From positions 124,001-188,000 of the forward strand of contig CAVSJF010000004.1 in NCBI GenBank assembly GCA_963728155.1: 64,000 bases of DNA, written 5' to 3'. A program made the position numbers and the translations under genes. This document shows positions 26,929 through 35,401 of this stretch, piece after piece (position 1 is the stretch's first letter; each line of letters begins with the position of its first letter). The notes beneath the pieces were generated by a model, which worked only from the letters and a program-made list of their open reading frames with translations, made no database searches and was not told the DNA's origin. This stretch comes from JACVRW01 sp963728155 (GTDB lineage: Bacteria > Actinomycetota > Thermoleophilia > Solirubrobacterales > Thermoleophilaceae).

Positions 26929-28022
26929 GGGGCCTGGCCGAGACGGGCGGCCGGGTCAAGCTCCTGGCGCAGGCGACCCTCGACCGCGACTTCGGCGAGC
27001 GCCTTGCCGAGGGCGGGTGCGTGCTTGAAGAGGTTGGCGCCGGCCACGAACAGGGTCCGCCCGGCCTCCCAGACGGCCATCGCGTCCTCGTGCCACGGCA
27101 GCTCGGTGACCCAGCAGTGGCGATAGGCCACCGGCTCAGGGTCCACGCCGGGGAGCGCACGCCGGACGTAGGCCTCGGCGCGGTCGGTGACCGACCCGAT
27201 CTCGCCGGGCGTGAGCAGGCTCATGTCCTCGCGCCCCACGGCGGCCCCGTCCACTCCGATCGAGAACCGGCTCGAGCCGGGCGACGGCGCCCCGTATACG
27301 CCCGGCTCGCCGAAGGCGTCACTGCTGTCGAGAAGGCACGCCACCGAGGCGGGCGGCGCCCCGGCGACCTCGAAGGTCACGCGGCCGTGCAAGGAGACCT
27401 CGACGGGGATCGACACGCCGGCGGCGCGGGCCAGCCGCGCGGTGTCGGCCCCCGCGCACACCACGACCGCTCCATGCTCGCCCCGTCCGCTCGCGGTGCG
27501 GACCTCCACCGAGTCGCTTCCGCTCGGCCACAGCGCCACCACCTCGTCGTACACGAGGCTCTCCTGCAGCCGCCCGGCGAGCGCCGCCACCGCTGCGGCG
27601 GCCCGGATCGCGCCGCCCTCAGCGTCGAAGATCGCCGGGCCCTCGAAGCTCGCCAGGAGGGGCATGCGCTCGGCGAGCTCGCCCGGGCCGAGCGCTCTCG
27701 CTTCGACCCCGGCCCGCTCGAGCAGCGGCAGGCGGCGAGGCGCGGCGGGCCCCAGCGAGACCACTCCGTCGCCCGACACCAGCTCGAGCCCGAGATGGTC
27801 TTCCCATTCGCGGTAGAGGCTGCGGCTCTCGATAGCGAGCTCGATCAGCCGAGCGTCCGCGTGAGCGTGGCGGAACACCCGCGAGTCGCCGCCCGATTGC
27901 GCGGCGCCGGGCGTACCGCGCTCGTAGACATGCACCGACGCTCCGCGCTCGCGCAGCGCGTGGGCCGTGGCCAAGCCAACGATCCCGGCCCCGACCACAG
28001 CCACGTCGGAAGTCCTGGTCAC
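26898..28022 (-). CDS. FAD-dependent amine oxidase, DAO/monomeric sarcosine oxidase-like
   Basis: 374 residues. VAVVGAGIVGLATAHALRERG (residues 7-27, split here: GxGxxG FAD loop) followed by VYERG and QSGGDSRVFRHAH matches the MSOX/N-methyltryptophan oxidase group. AYRHCWVTELP near residue 300 holds a Cys at the place where sarcosine oxidase attaches FAD covalently. TLFVAGANLFKHAPALGKALAE is the second FAD motif. It oxidises an N-methyl or secondary amino acid; sarcosine would give glycine and formaldehyde. The protein is cytoplasmic. Substrate not determinable. Confidence 0.82.
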   Translation of the reverse strand: MTRTSDVAVVGAGIVGLATAHALRERGASVHVYERGTPGAAQSGGDSRVFRHAHADARLIELAIESRSLYREWEDHLGLELVSGDGVVSLGPAAPRRLPLLERAGVEARALGPGELAERMPLLASFEGPAIFDAEGGAIRAAAAVAALAGRLQESLVYDEVVALWPSGSDSVEVRTASGRGEHGAVVVCAGADTARLARAAGVSIPVEVSLHGRVTFEVAGAPPASVACLLDSSDAFGEPGVYGAPSPGSSRFSIGVDGAAVGREDMSLLTPGEIGSVTDRAEAYVRRALPGVDPEPVAYRHCWVTELPWHEDAMAVWEAGRTLFVAGANLFKHAPALGKALAEVAVEGRLRQELDPAARLGQAPQPSSLSSSS

Positions 28023-28080
28023 TCCGCGATCGTAGCGAGGCGAGGCAGGTACCCGCCGTCGGTCTGGCGAAGGCCCCCGG

Positions 28081-28350
28081 GTGGCCTGCGTCTACCTGCT
28101 CCGCTGCGCCGACGACTCCCTCTACTGCGGATGGACGACCGACATCCAGAGGCGCCTGGCCGCGCACCGATCCGGCACCGCCAGCCGCTATACCCGCAGC
28201 CGCCGGCCGGTCGAGCTCGCGCTGACGATCTCGGTGGCTGATCGATCCGCCGCGCTGCGCGAGGAGGCCCGCATCAAGAGGCTCTCGCGCGTGGCCAAGC
28301 TTCAGCTGATCGAGGCCTCAGCGCAGGCCGGGGTCAGGCGCCCAGACTGA
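28081..28350 (+). CDS. GIY-YIG nuclease-superfamily protein (UPF0213-like)
   Basis: 89 residues from GTG 28081. CVYLLRCADDSLYCGWTTDI is the GIY-YIG core (VYL and YCG for the two triplets), followed by RRLAAHRSGTASRYTRSRRP with the conserved Arg and Tyr, and EEARIKRLSR with the Glu. This is the YhbQ/UPF0213 size and pattern: small single-domain putative endonucleases of unclear biological role. Its last 33 bases overlap the convergent DsbA-family gene. Confidence 0.85.
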   Translation: MACVYLLRCADDSLYCGWTTDIQRRLAAHRSGTASRYTRSRRPVELALTISVADRSAALREEARIKRLSRVAKLQLIEASAQAGVRRPD

Positions 28351-29198
28351 CCCATCGGCCACCGGCCGGCGATGCGCGCGCCCCTCGCCGACAGCGGTGA
28401 TCAGCGCGGCCTCGACCGCGGGCATGTCGGGCACGCCCAGGTGCTCGGTCATCACCGCCGCCACCTCGGCCGTCGTCAGGGCGTAGGGGAAGGCGCTCAG
28501 CACGTCCACGGGGTCGTCCGCGGGCGGGCGGCGCTCCAGGGTGGGGTCGAGGTTCGCGACGGCAACGTCGAGGCCTCGACCGGCTGGAAGCCACCGACCT
28601 CGAGCCTCTGCCTGTCAGCGCCATCGAAGATCAGCGACGGCGCCGTGGAGCGGACGGCTCCGTCGGTGTTTGCCGCCCGGTCCTGAAACTCGGTGGGAGA
28701 TCCCTCGGCCACGCGCGCAAGAGCGCGATCGGCCTGGTAGGCAGCGACCACCTCGGGGGCGTCGATGCTCCTCACGACCGCGTCGGCGTCCAGGCCCTCG
28801 ACGCGGGCGAGCGCCGAGCGCAGGGTGCCGGCATCGTCAAGCGTGCCGGTGGTCGTGAACTGCGCGAACTGCAGCGCCCTCAGCGCGGGCTCCTCGAGCG
28901 ACGGCGCGGCCAGCCGCGTGGCCACGATCGCGCGGCAGCCCGGCGATGTGGCGCTCAACCTGGCCTTGGGGGTGACCTGAAAGGGCATTCCGAAGCGCCG
29001 AAAGCGCGCGTAGCCCAGCGCGGATCGCGTCGGTGTGTACCCGCGGGCGGCGTACTGGCCGGCGTCTTCGGTCAGCCCGATCATGACCAGGGTCCAGCGG
29101 AGCTGAGGGCCATAGCGCCACTTCAGGGTCGTGTGGGCCGGCCAGGCCGAGTAGGCCCACGGACAACCGGGGTCGCTGAAATGGGTGATCTCGATCAC
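28318..29198 (-). CDS. DsbA-family (FrnE/HCCA isomerase-like) thioredoxin-fold protein, one frame break
   Basis: About 293 residues after joining two frames near 28575, where GAG GCC T-C GAC lacks one base. The N-terminal part has THFSDPGCPWAYS (a CPWA active site with a single Cys, as in DsbA-like isomerases of the FrnE group) and a helical insert; the C-terminal frame supplies DVAVANLDPTLERR and SAFPYALTTAEVAAVM. The GTG at 29198 is chosen as start because the thioredoxin-fold strand begins right after it. The lack of a CxxC pair argues against a disulfide oxidase and for an isomerase or oxidoreductase of unknown substrate. Confidence 0.75.
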
Positions 29199-29257
29199 CG
29201 CGTGATCGTCGCAGTTGGTGTTGCCCGGCCGGCTCGGGTGCGTAGGATCGCGCCCCC

Positions 29258-30189
29258 ATGCCGCCGGACTCGCCACCCCAGGTGCTGTGCGCGGGCATCA
29301 TCGTGGCCGACGCGATCGCCTCGCCGGTCGACACCAGCCCGAGACCGGGCGGCTCGCCCTGGTCGATTCGGTGGAGCTCCACACCGGCGGCTGCGCGCTG
29401 TCCACCGCGTCGGCGTTGGTCAAGCTGGGGGTCGCCAACCGCGCTGTGCGGGTGCGTGGGCGACGACCTCTTCGGGGGTGTGCTCGTGCGCGAGGCGAAG
29501 GCGCGCGGGCTGGACACGAGCGCCGTCAATAGCGCCGATCGAGCTGAGCTCGGCGTCGGTCGTGCTCGACGCCAGCGACGGCGAGCGCACCTTCCTGCAC
29601 AACCCGGGCGCCAGCGGGGAGCTGCGCGCGGAGGACATCGAGCGCGCGCTGGCCGCCACCGGGGCGCGCTGGCTCCACATCGGCGGCGCGCTGGTGATGC
29701 CGTCGCTCGACGGGGAGCCCCTGGCGCAGCTGCTTCGCCGGGCCCGCGACGCGCGGCGTCCGCACCAGCCTCGACCCGGTGCACGACGCCACCGGGCGGT
29801 GGCAGCGCCTCCACACCGCCCTCCCCCATCTCGACGCCATCTGCCCCAACCTGACCGAGGCGCAGGGCATCACCGGGGCGAAGACCCCCGAGGACTGCGC
29901 GGCCTGGCTGCACGAGCGCGGCGTCGAGCGCGTGGCGATCAAGCTCGGCCGGGACGGCGCCTACGTGCTCGACTCCGGGACCGGTGTGCACGTGCCGCCG
30001 CGCGAGGTCCGCGCCAAGGACGAGACCGGCGCCGGGGACGCGTTCGCCGCCGGCCTGATCTGCGGCGTGCTCAAGGGCTGGCCCCTCGCCGAGGCGGCCA
30101 AGCTGGCCAACGCGGTCGGTGCGCTGTCCACCACGGGCATGGGCGCGAGCACCAGCCTGCCGACCCTCGAGGAGGCCATGGCCGTATGA
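29258..30189 (+). CDS. PfkB-family carbohydrate kinase (four frame breaks)
   Basis: About 309 residues when reading passes through frame changes near 29342, 29434, 29534 and 29762. Joined, the protein reads AGIIVADAIASPVD, ELHTGGCALSTASALVKLG, GCVGDDLFGG (the N-terminal PfkB region), then WLHIGGALVMPSLDG, and finally DETGAGDAFAAG, the family signature with the catalytic Asp. It phosphorylates a sugar or polyol with ATP. The aldolase start overlaps its stop (ATGA), so the two probably act in sequence: kinase, then aldol cleavage. Each break is explained by one base in a C or G run, so I read it as an intact gene with assembly errors. Confidence 0.8.
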
Positions 30190-31016
30190 GCGACACACCC
30201 CGCATGAACCGCCTCTTCGCCGCCGACGGCCGCTGCTTCGACGTGGCCGTCGATCACGGCTTCTTCGGCGAGTCGCGCTTTCTCGCCGGCATCGAGAATC
30301 TGGCCGGCGCGCTCGACGTGCTCGTGGACGCGGCGCCCGACGCCATCCAGCTCTCCCCCGGCAGCGCGCGACTCCTGCAGGGCCGCCGCGGCCCCAAGCC
30401 GGCGCTGGTGATGCGCACCGACGTGGCCGACGTGTACGGCCCGGAGGTCGAGTCCGGCCGGCGCTACTTCTCGGAGCTCGTGCCCGATGCCGTGGAGCTG
30501 GCGCTGCGCCTGGACGCCGCGTGCGTGGTGGTCAATCTGCTCTGGATCGAAGGCCAGCACGAGCTGTACCGGGAGTGCATCCACAACGTCGCGACGCTCA
30601 AGGGCCGCTGCGAGCGCGCCGGGATGCCGCTCATGGTCGAGCCGCTGGCCATGCGGCCCGGGGCGGCGGGCTACGGGGTGGACGGCGACGCTGAGCGCAT
30701 CCGCTCGCTGGTGCGCCAGGCCGCCGAGCTGGGAGCCGACGTGATCAAGGCCGACCCGACCGACGACCTCGGCGACTACGCGAGCGTCATCGAGGTGGCG
30801 GGTGCCGTGCCCGTGCTCGTGCGGGGCGGCGGGCGAGCGGGCGACGAGGAGGTCATGCGCCGCACGCAAGCCGTGATCGAGGCCGGTGCCGCCGGGATCG
30901 TCTACGGCCGCAACGTCATCCAGCACGAGCGCCCGCGTGAGATGACTCGCGCGCTCATGGCCATCGTGCACGACGGCGCCACGGCCGGCGAGGCGCTCGC
31001 GATGGTGAGTGGCTGA
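30186..31016 (+). CDS. class I aldolase of the DhnA/FbaB/LsrF group
   Basis: 276 residues, ATG overlapping the kinase stop. FDVAVDHGFFGE at residues 17-28 is the strand-1 motif of DhnA-type aldolases; ADVIKADPTDD near residue 190 carries the Schiff-base Lys, and VPVLVRGGGRAGDEEVM with AAGIVYGRNV is the C-terminal phosphate-binding end. Enzymes of this group cleave ketose phosphates or transfer acyl groups. Paired with a PfkB kinase it most likely splits the phosphorylated sugar into two three-carbon units (one perhaps modified). Intact, unlike its neighbours. Confidence 0.85.
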   Translation: MSDTPRMNRLFAADGRCFDVAVDHGFFGESRFLAGIENLAGALDVLVDAAPDAIQLSPGSARLLQGRRGPKPALVMRTDVADVYGPEVESGRRYFSELVPDAVELALRLDAACVVVNLLWIEGQHELYRECIHNVATLKGRCERAGMPLMVEPLAMRPGAAGYGVDGDAERIRSLVRQAAELGADVIKADPTDDLGDYASVIEVAGAVPVLVRGGGRAGDEEVMRRTQAVIEAGAAGIVYGRNVIQHERPREMTRALMAIVHDGATAGEALAMVSG

Positions 31017-32172
31017 GCGCGTCGTCAACCTGGGGCTGATCGGCGGCGGCCTGATGGGCCGCGAGCTCGCGAGCGCCGCCGCGCGATGGGTCCATCTCGA
31101 CGAGCTCGGCGTCCGCCCGCGGTTGGTGCACGTCTGCGACGTCGACGCCCGGGCCCGCGACTGGTACGGACGGCTGGCCGACGAGCCACGCACGTCGGCC
31201 GATCCGCTCGCCGTGCTCGGCGACCCGGAGGTGGAGGCCGTCTACATCGCGGTGCCGCACCACCTCCACGCCGAGCTGTACGTGGCCGCGCTCGAGGCGG
31301 GCAAGCACCTGATGGGCGAGAAGCCCTTCGGCATCGACCTCGAGGCCAACGAGACGATCATGCGCGCGGTCGCCGCACACCCAGGCCTGCTGGTCCGCTG
31401 CTCGTCGGAGATGCCCTACTTCCCCGGCGGCCAGGAGGTCTGGCGCTGGATCGCGGGCGGGGGCTTCGGGCGCCCGATCGAGGTGCGCTCGCTGTTCCTG
31501 CATTCCAGCGACCTCGATCCCGGCAAGCCGATCAACTGGAAGCGCCGGGCCGCGACCAACGGCGCCTACGGCTGCCTCGGCGACCTGGGCATGCACGCGC
31601 TCCACCTGCCGCTGCGCGCCGGCTGGGAGCCGCGCGACGTGCGCGCGCTGCTGAGCGACATCGTCGAGACCCGTCCCGACGCCGACGGCAATCCCGTGCC
31701 CTGCGATACGCCCGACAACGCGGTGCTCCTGTGCCGCGCGCGGCACGAGGGTCACGAGTTTCCGCTGCGCATCGAGACCAAGCGCATCGCCCCCGGGCAG
31801 ACGAACACCTGGACGATCGAGGTCGACGGCACCGAGGGCTCGATCGCGTTCACCACCAAGCAGCCCAAGACGCTGCGCACCATGAGCTACACGCCCGGCG
31901 AGCGCCAGTCCTGGGAGGTCACCGACCTCGGCTCGCAGTCCGCGTACCCGAGCATCACCGGAGCGATCTTCGAGTTCGGCTTCGCCGACGCCGTCCAGCA
32001 GATGTGGGCCGCCTTCCTCGACGAGCTGGCCCACGGGCGCGACGGCATGGGCCAGCCGTTTCACTGCGTCACCCCCGCGGAGGCCGCCTTCACGCACGAC
32101 CTCTTCACCGCGGCGCTGCGGGCCGACGCCGAGGGCACGGTGGAGCGAGTCGAGGCTCGCCACCCGTTGTAG
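31009..32172 (+). CDS. Gfo/Idh/MocA-family NAD(P)-dependent oxidoreductase
   Basis: 387 residues from a GTG within the end of the aldolase gene. The Rossmann loop LGLIGGGLMGREL (about residues 8-20) and the EKPFGIDLEAN motif (about 105-115, conserved Lys of the family) are followed by the C-terminal beta-sheet domain with GDLGMHALHLPL (conserved Asp/His). Enzymes of this type oxidise hydroxyl groups of sugars or inositols. With kinase and aldolase upstream and an ABC importer downstream it fits a catabolic operon for a modified sugar or polyol; the substrate is unknown. Confidence 0.87.
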   Translation: MAERVVNLGLIGGGLMGRELASAAARWVHLDELGVRPRLVHVCDVDARARDWYGRLADEPRTSADPLAVLGDPEVEAVYIAVPHHLHAELYVAALEAGKHLMGEKPFGIDLEANETIMRAVAAHPGLLVRCSSEMPYFPGGQEVWRWIAGGGFGRPIEVRSLFLHSSDLDPGKPINWKRRAATNGAYGCLGDLGMHALHLPLRAGWEPRDVRALLSDIVETRPDADGNPVPCDTPDNAVLLCRARHEGHEFPLRIETKRIAPGQTNTWTIEVDGTEGSIAFTTKQPKTLRTMSYTPGERQSWEVTDLGSQSAYPSITGAIFEFGFADAVQQMWAAFLDELAHGRDGMGQPFHCVTPAEAAFTHDLFTAALRADAEGTVERVEARHPL

Positions 32173-32204
32173 GGTGCCTCCCAATCGACCTTTGGAGGGC
32201 ATTG

Positions 32205-33084
32205 GTGCGTCGGCAAGCAGGTGGAACGGGCGGATGGAAAGCGGTTCTGTGGCTGGCGGCGGTGCTGCTCAGCGCTCTGGCGCTCGCCGCCTGCGGCAGC
32301 GACGACGACGAGGGTGACTCGGGCGGCGGGGGCTCGAGCGGAGGCGGAGGCGGCTCGGAGTCGGCCGACGCTTGACCTCCAGACCGAAGGGCAGCTCACG
32401 ATCGGCGCGGAGTTCCCGGTGGCAGGGCTTCCTGGAGCTGCCGATCGACGACCCCAAGGGCTTCGAGGTCGACCTTGCCGCGGCCGATCGCCAAGGAGCT
32501 GGGCGTACCGGAGGTCAAGTGGGTCAGCACGCCGTTCTCGGGGCTGTTCAGGCCGGGGCCCAAGGACTTCGACATGGCGATCAACGAGATCACCATCACG
32601 CCCGAGCGGTCCAAGGTCGTCGACTTCAGCGTTCCCTACTTCGACGCCAACCAGGGCTTCCTGATCAAGAAGGGCAGCCCCGCCGAGGGGGTGACGACGA
32701 TCGCCGAGATGAAGGACCTCCAGTTCGGCTTCCAGGCCGCGACCACCGGCTGCACCTACATCGAGGACAAGATCCAGCCCAGCGAGCAGCCGCAGCGAGT
32801 ACAGCACGCTGGGGGCGGCGACCCAGGCACTGGCCAACGGCCAGATCGACGCCTTCGTGATGGACGTCGCCATCGGCGCGGAGATCGTGAAGGAACGCGG
32901 CGAGGACATCGATATGACCGGCCAGTTCATCACCAACGAGCAGTACGGGGTGCTCTTCGAGAAGGGCAACTCGCTGAAGGCCCAGGTGAACAAGGCGATC
33001 GAGGCGATCACGGCGGACGGCACGCTCGAGTCTCTGCAGGCCAAGTGGTTCCCGGGAACCGAGGACCTGCCCGAAATCAAGTAG
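32205..33084 (+). CDS. ABC transporter substrate-binding lipoprotein, polar amino acid type (four frame breaks)
   Basis: About 291 residues after joining frames near 32372, 32420, 32489 and 32803. It starts with a signal peptide and lipobox (LSALALAACGSD), a Gly/Ser linker, then EGQLTIGAEFPVAG, PKGFEVDLAAA-IAKELG, FDMAINEITITPERSKVVDFSVPYF and ATQALANGQIDAFVMD: the SBP family 3 pattern of glutamine/arginine/histidine binding proteins. GTG at 32205 has GGAGGG five bases upstream. It should be anchored outside the membrane and deliver solute to the permease that follows. The breaks look like extra bases (for example an extra G after DLAAA) rather than decay. Confidence 0.82.
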
Positions 33085-33095
33085 CGCGCAGACGC

Positions 33096-33990
33096 ATGTC
33101 GGGAATGGGCTTCGGAGCGCGGGTCGAGCCGCAGGGCGCCGGCGGGCCGGGCGGCCAACCGCCGAGCGGGGCGTTCGACGCCAGGCGCGGCGGCTCGCGC
33201 CGGCGCAACGCGATCATCTCGACGGTCAGCACGGTGGTGTTCTTCGCCGCCGTCGCCGGCCTGATCGCGGCCTCGCCGGGCGTCAACAAGGTCGTCGAGT
33301 CGTTCTTCTCGCTCACGGGCTTCGAGGAGAGCTTCGGCCCGGTGTCGACCGGATTCTGGATCAACGTGAAGCTGATGCTGATCTCCGAGGCGCTCGTGCT
33401 CGTGCTCGGGCTCGCCGTGGCGGTGGTCCGAAGCCTTCCCGGGCCGGTGATGGCGCCGCTACGCGTGGTGGCGCTCATCTACACCGACGTGTTTCGCGGC
33501 GTACCGCTGATCCTCGTGATCTTCATCGTCGGCCTCGGTCTGCCCGGCTCTGGAGCTCGAGTTCATCTCCACGCAATCGGTGTTCGTGTACGGGGTGGTG
33601 TCGCTGGTGCTCGTCTACTCGGCCTACGTGGCCGAGGTCTACCGGGCCGGCATCGACTCCGTGCACCCCAGCCAGCTGGCCGGCGCCCGCTCGCTGGGCC
33701 TGACCCAGTGGCAGGCCATGCGCTTCGTGATCCTTCCCCAGGCCATCCGCCGGGTGATCCCGCCGCTGCTCAACGACTTCATCGGCCTGCAGAAGGACAC
33801 CGCGCTCGTGTACCTGCTCGGGATCATCGAGGTGGCCCGAGCGGCGGAGAACTACGCCTCGGAGACGTTCAACTTCACCGGCTACACGATGGCGGCGCTG
33901 CTCTTCATCGCGGTCACGATCCCGCTCGCGCGGACCACCGACTGGCTCATCGCACGCGATCGCCGGCGCATGGCGTCCACCCCGGGATGA
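33096..33990 (+). CDS. amino-acid-type ABC transporter permease (one frame break)
   Basis: About 297 residues with a join near 33550, where an extra G in CCCGGCTC shifts the frame. An N-terminal Gly/Arg-rich segment precedes the first helix (IISTVSTVVFFAAVAGLI); the HisM/GlnP core follows (FWINVKLMLISEALVLVLG, RGVPLILVIFIVGLG) and the second frame gives SAYVAEVYRAGIDSVHPSQLAGARSLGL, the EAA loop that docks on the ATPase. It forms the channel for the solute captured by the upstream lipoprotein. The ATPase start overlaps its stop. Confidence 0.85.
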
Positions 33991-34763
33991 ACGACACCGC
34001 GCCGCTACTGCGCATCGAGGGGGTGCACAAGCGCTACGGCGACGTGGAGGTGCTGCGCGGCGTCGACCTCGACGTGCCCGAGGGCAGCGTGATCTGCCTG
34101 ATCGGCGGGTCGGGCTGCGGCAAGTCGACCCTGCTGAAGTGCGCGAACCTGATCGAGCCCGTGCACGGCGGGCGCATCATGCTCGAGGGCGAGGAGATCA
34201 CCTCCGACCGGGTGAACGCCGACAGCGTGCGCCGGCACATCGGCATCGTCTTCCAGGCCTTCAATCTCTTCCCGCATATGAGCGTGATGGCCAACGTGAC
34301 GCTTGCCCCCCGCCGGGTGCTCGACCTCCCCCAGCGCGAGGCCGAGGAGCGCGGACGCGAGCTGCTCTCGCGGTTCGGCCTGGCCGACAAGGGCGACGAG
34401 TATCCCGACCGGCTCTCCGGGGGACAGCAGCAGCGGGCCGCGATCGTGCGTGCGCTGGCCATGGAGCCGCGGCTGCTGCTGCTCGACGAGGTGACCAGCG
34501 CGCTCGATCCCGAGCTGGTGGGCGAGGTGCTGACGGTGATCCGCGAGCTGGCGGAGTCCGGCATGACCATGGTGATCGCCACCCACGAGATGGGCTTCGC
34601 CCGCCAGATCGCCGACCGCGTCTGCTTCATGTCCGAGGGCGTGATCCTCGAGGCGGGGCCACCCGACCAGATCTTCGGCAGCCCGCGCGAGGAGCGCACA
34701 CAGGGTTTCCTCAAGCGCATCATCGAGGCGGGCCGCGCCGCCGACGTCGAGGCCCGGGCCTGA
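33987..34763 (+). CDS. ABC transporter ATP-binding protein, GlnQ/HisP type
   Basis: 258 residues. Walker A GGSGCGKST (about residues 39-47), Q-loop VFQAFNLFPHMSV, signature LSGGQQQRAAI, Walker B LLLLDEVTSALDPE and the switch His in ATHEMGFARQIAD are all present, and the sequence is of the polar amino acid importer class. It energises uptake by the two preceding genes (ATGA overlap with the permease). The pairing of an amino-acid-type importer with sugar-kinase/aldolase genes suggests the solute is an amino sugar, sugar acid or amino-acid conjugate; that is inference. Confidence 0.93.
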   Translation: MNDTAPLLRIEGVHKRYGDVEVLRGVDLDVPEGSVICLIGGSGCGKSTLLKCANLIEPVHGGRIMLEGEEITSDRVNADSVRRHIGIVFQAFNLFPHMSVMANVTLAPRRVLDLPQREAEERGRELLSRFGLADKGDEYPDRLSGGQQQRAAIVRALAMEPRLLLLDEVTSALDPELVGEVLTVIRELAESGMTMVIATHEMGFARQIADRVCFMSEGVILEAGPPDQIFGSPREERTQGFLKRIIEAGRAADVEARA

Positions 34764-34773
34764 GGCCCGAGGC

Positions 34774-35359
34774 TTAAGCCGCTTCTTCGCGCGCGCGCTC
34801 GGCGTCGCGCAGCTCGCGCAGGGCGCGCTTGCGCTCGTCGCGGCTCGTGCGGTCGAGCATCAGGACGCCGTCGAGGTGGTCCATCTCGTGCTGGATCACG
34901 CGGGCCTCGAGACCGGAGGCCTCGACGAGGCGCTCGCTCCCCGTGCTCGTCCTGCGCGCGGACGCGCACGTGCACCGGACGCTCGACGTCGACCGCCACC
35001 CCGGGTATCGACAGGCAGCCCTCCTCGCCGGGCTCGAGCTCGTCGCCGGCCCACTCGAGCTCGGGGTTGGCCAGAGCGATCAGCGGGGCGTCGGGCCCCA
35101 CGCGGTACACGAGCAGCCGCTGGGAGATACCGAGCTGCGGTGCGGCCAGGCCGATGCCTATCGCGTCGTTCATGATCCCGGCCATCCGGCTCACCTGGCG
35201 GCGCAGCGAGTCGTCGAAGCGGTCGACCGGCGTGGCGCTCGACTTGAGCACCGGATCGCCGAGCTTGCGGATGAAGGACATCGCCGCGACGCGTCGCGCT
35301 TCGACCTCGGGGTCGAGCGCGGCCGGCTCGTCTTCTTCGGCCGGCTCCGACCTCGGCAT
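34774..35359 (-). CDS. def: peptide deformylase (one frame break)
   Basis: About 194 residues after joining frames near 34935 (extra C in GCGCCTC). All three motifs are present: GIGLAAPQLG, EEGCLSIPG and, in the second frame, QHEMDHLDG with the zinc-binding His pair and catalytic Glu. It removes the formyl group from nascent proteins, completing the step begun by Fmt. An N-terminal extension (LDPEVEARRVAAM) before the usual FIRKLGDPVL start is kept here; the start could instead be ATG 35281, or ATG 35390 if another base error lies between. It is convergent with the ABC operon and 43 bases downstream of priA. Confidence 0.85.
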
Positions 35360-35401
35360 CCCGTGGCTTGAGTTCGCTCTCGGTGCCCATCGTGGGCAAG
35401 T

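Noticed and set aside
29133..31016. Single fused kinase-aldolase protein
   Set aside because: The apparent fusion arises because a frame-shifted kinase segment reads into the aldolase frame; an ATGA stop-start overlap separates the genes.
28318..34000. Decaying catabolic locus (pseudogenes)
   Set aside because: Breaks are single bases in short runs with full conservation on both sides and also affect normally essential genes elsewhere, so assembly error is preferred.
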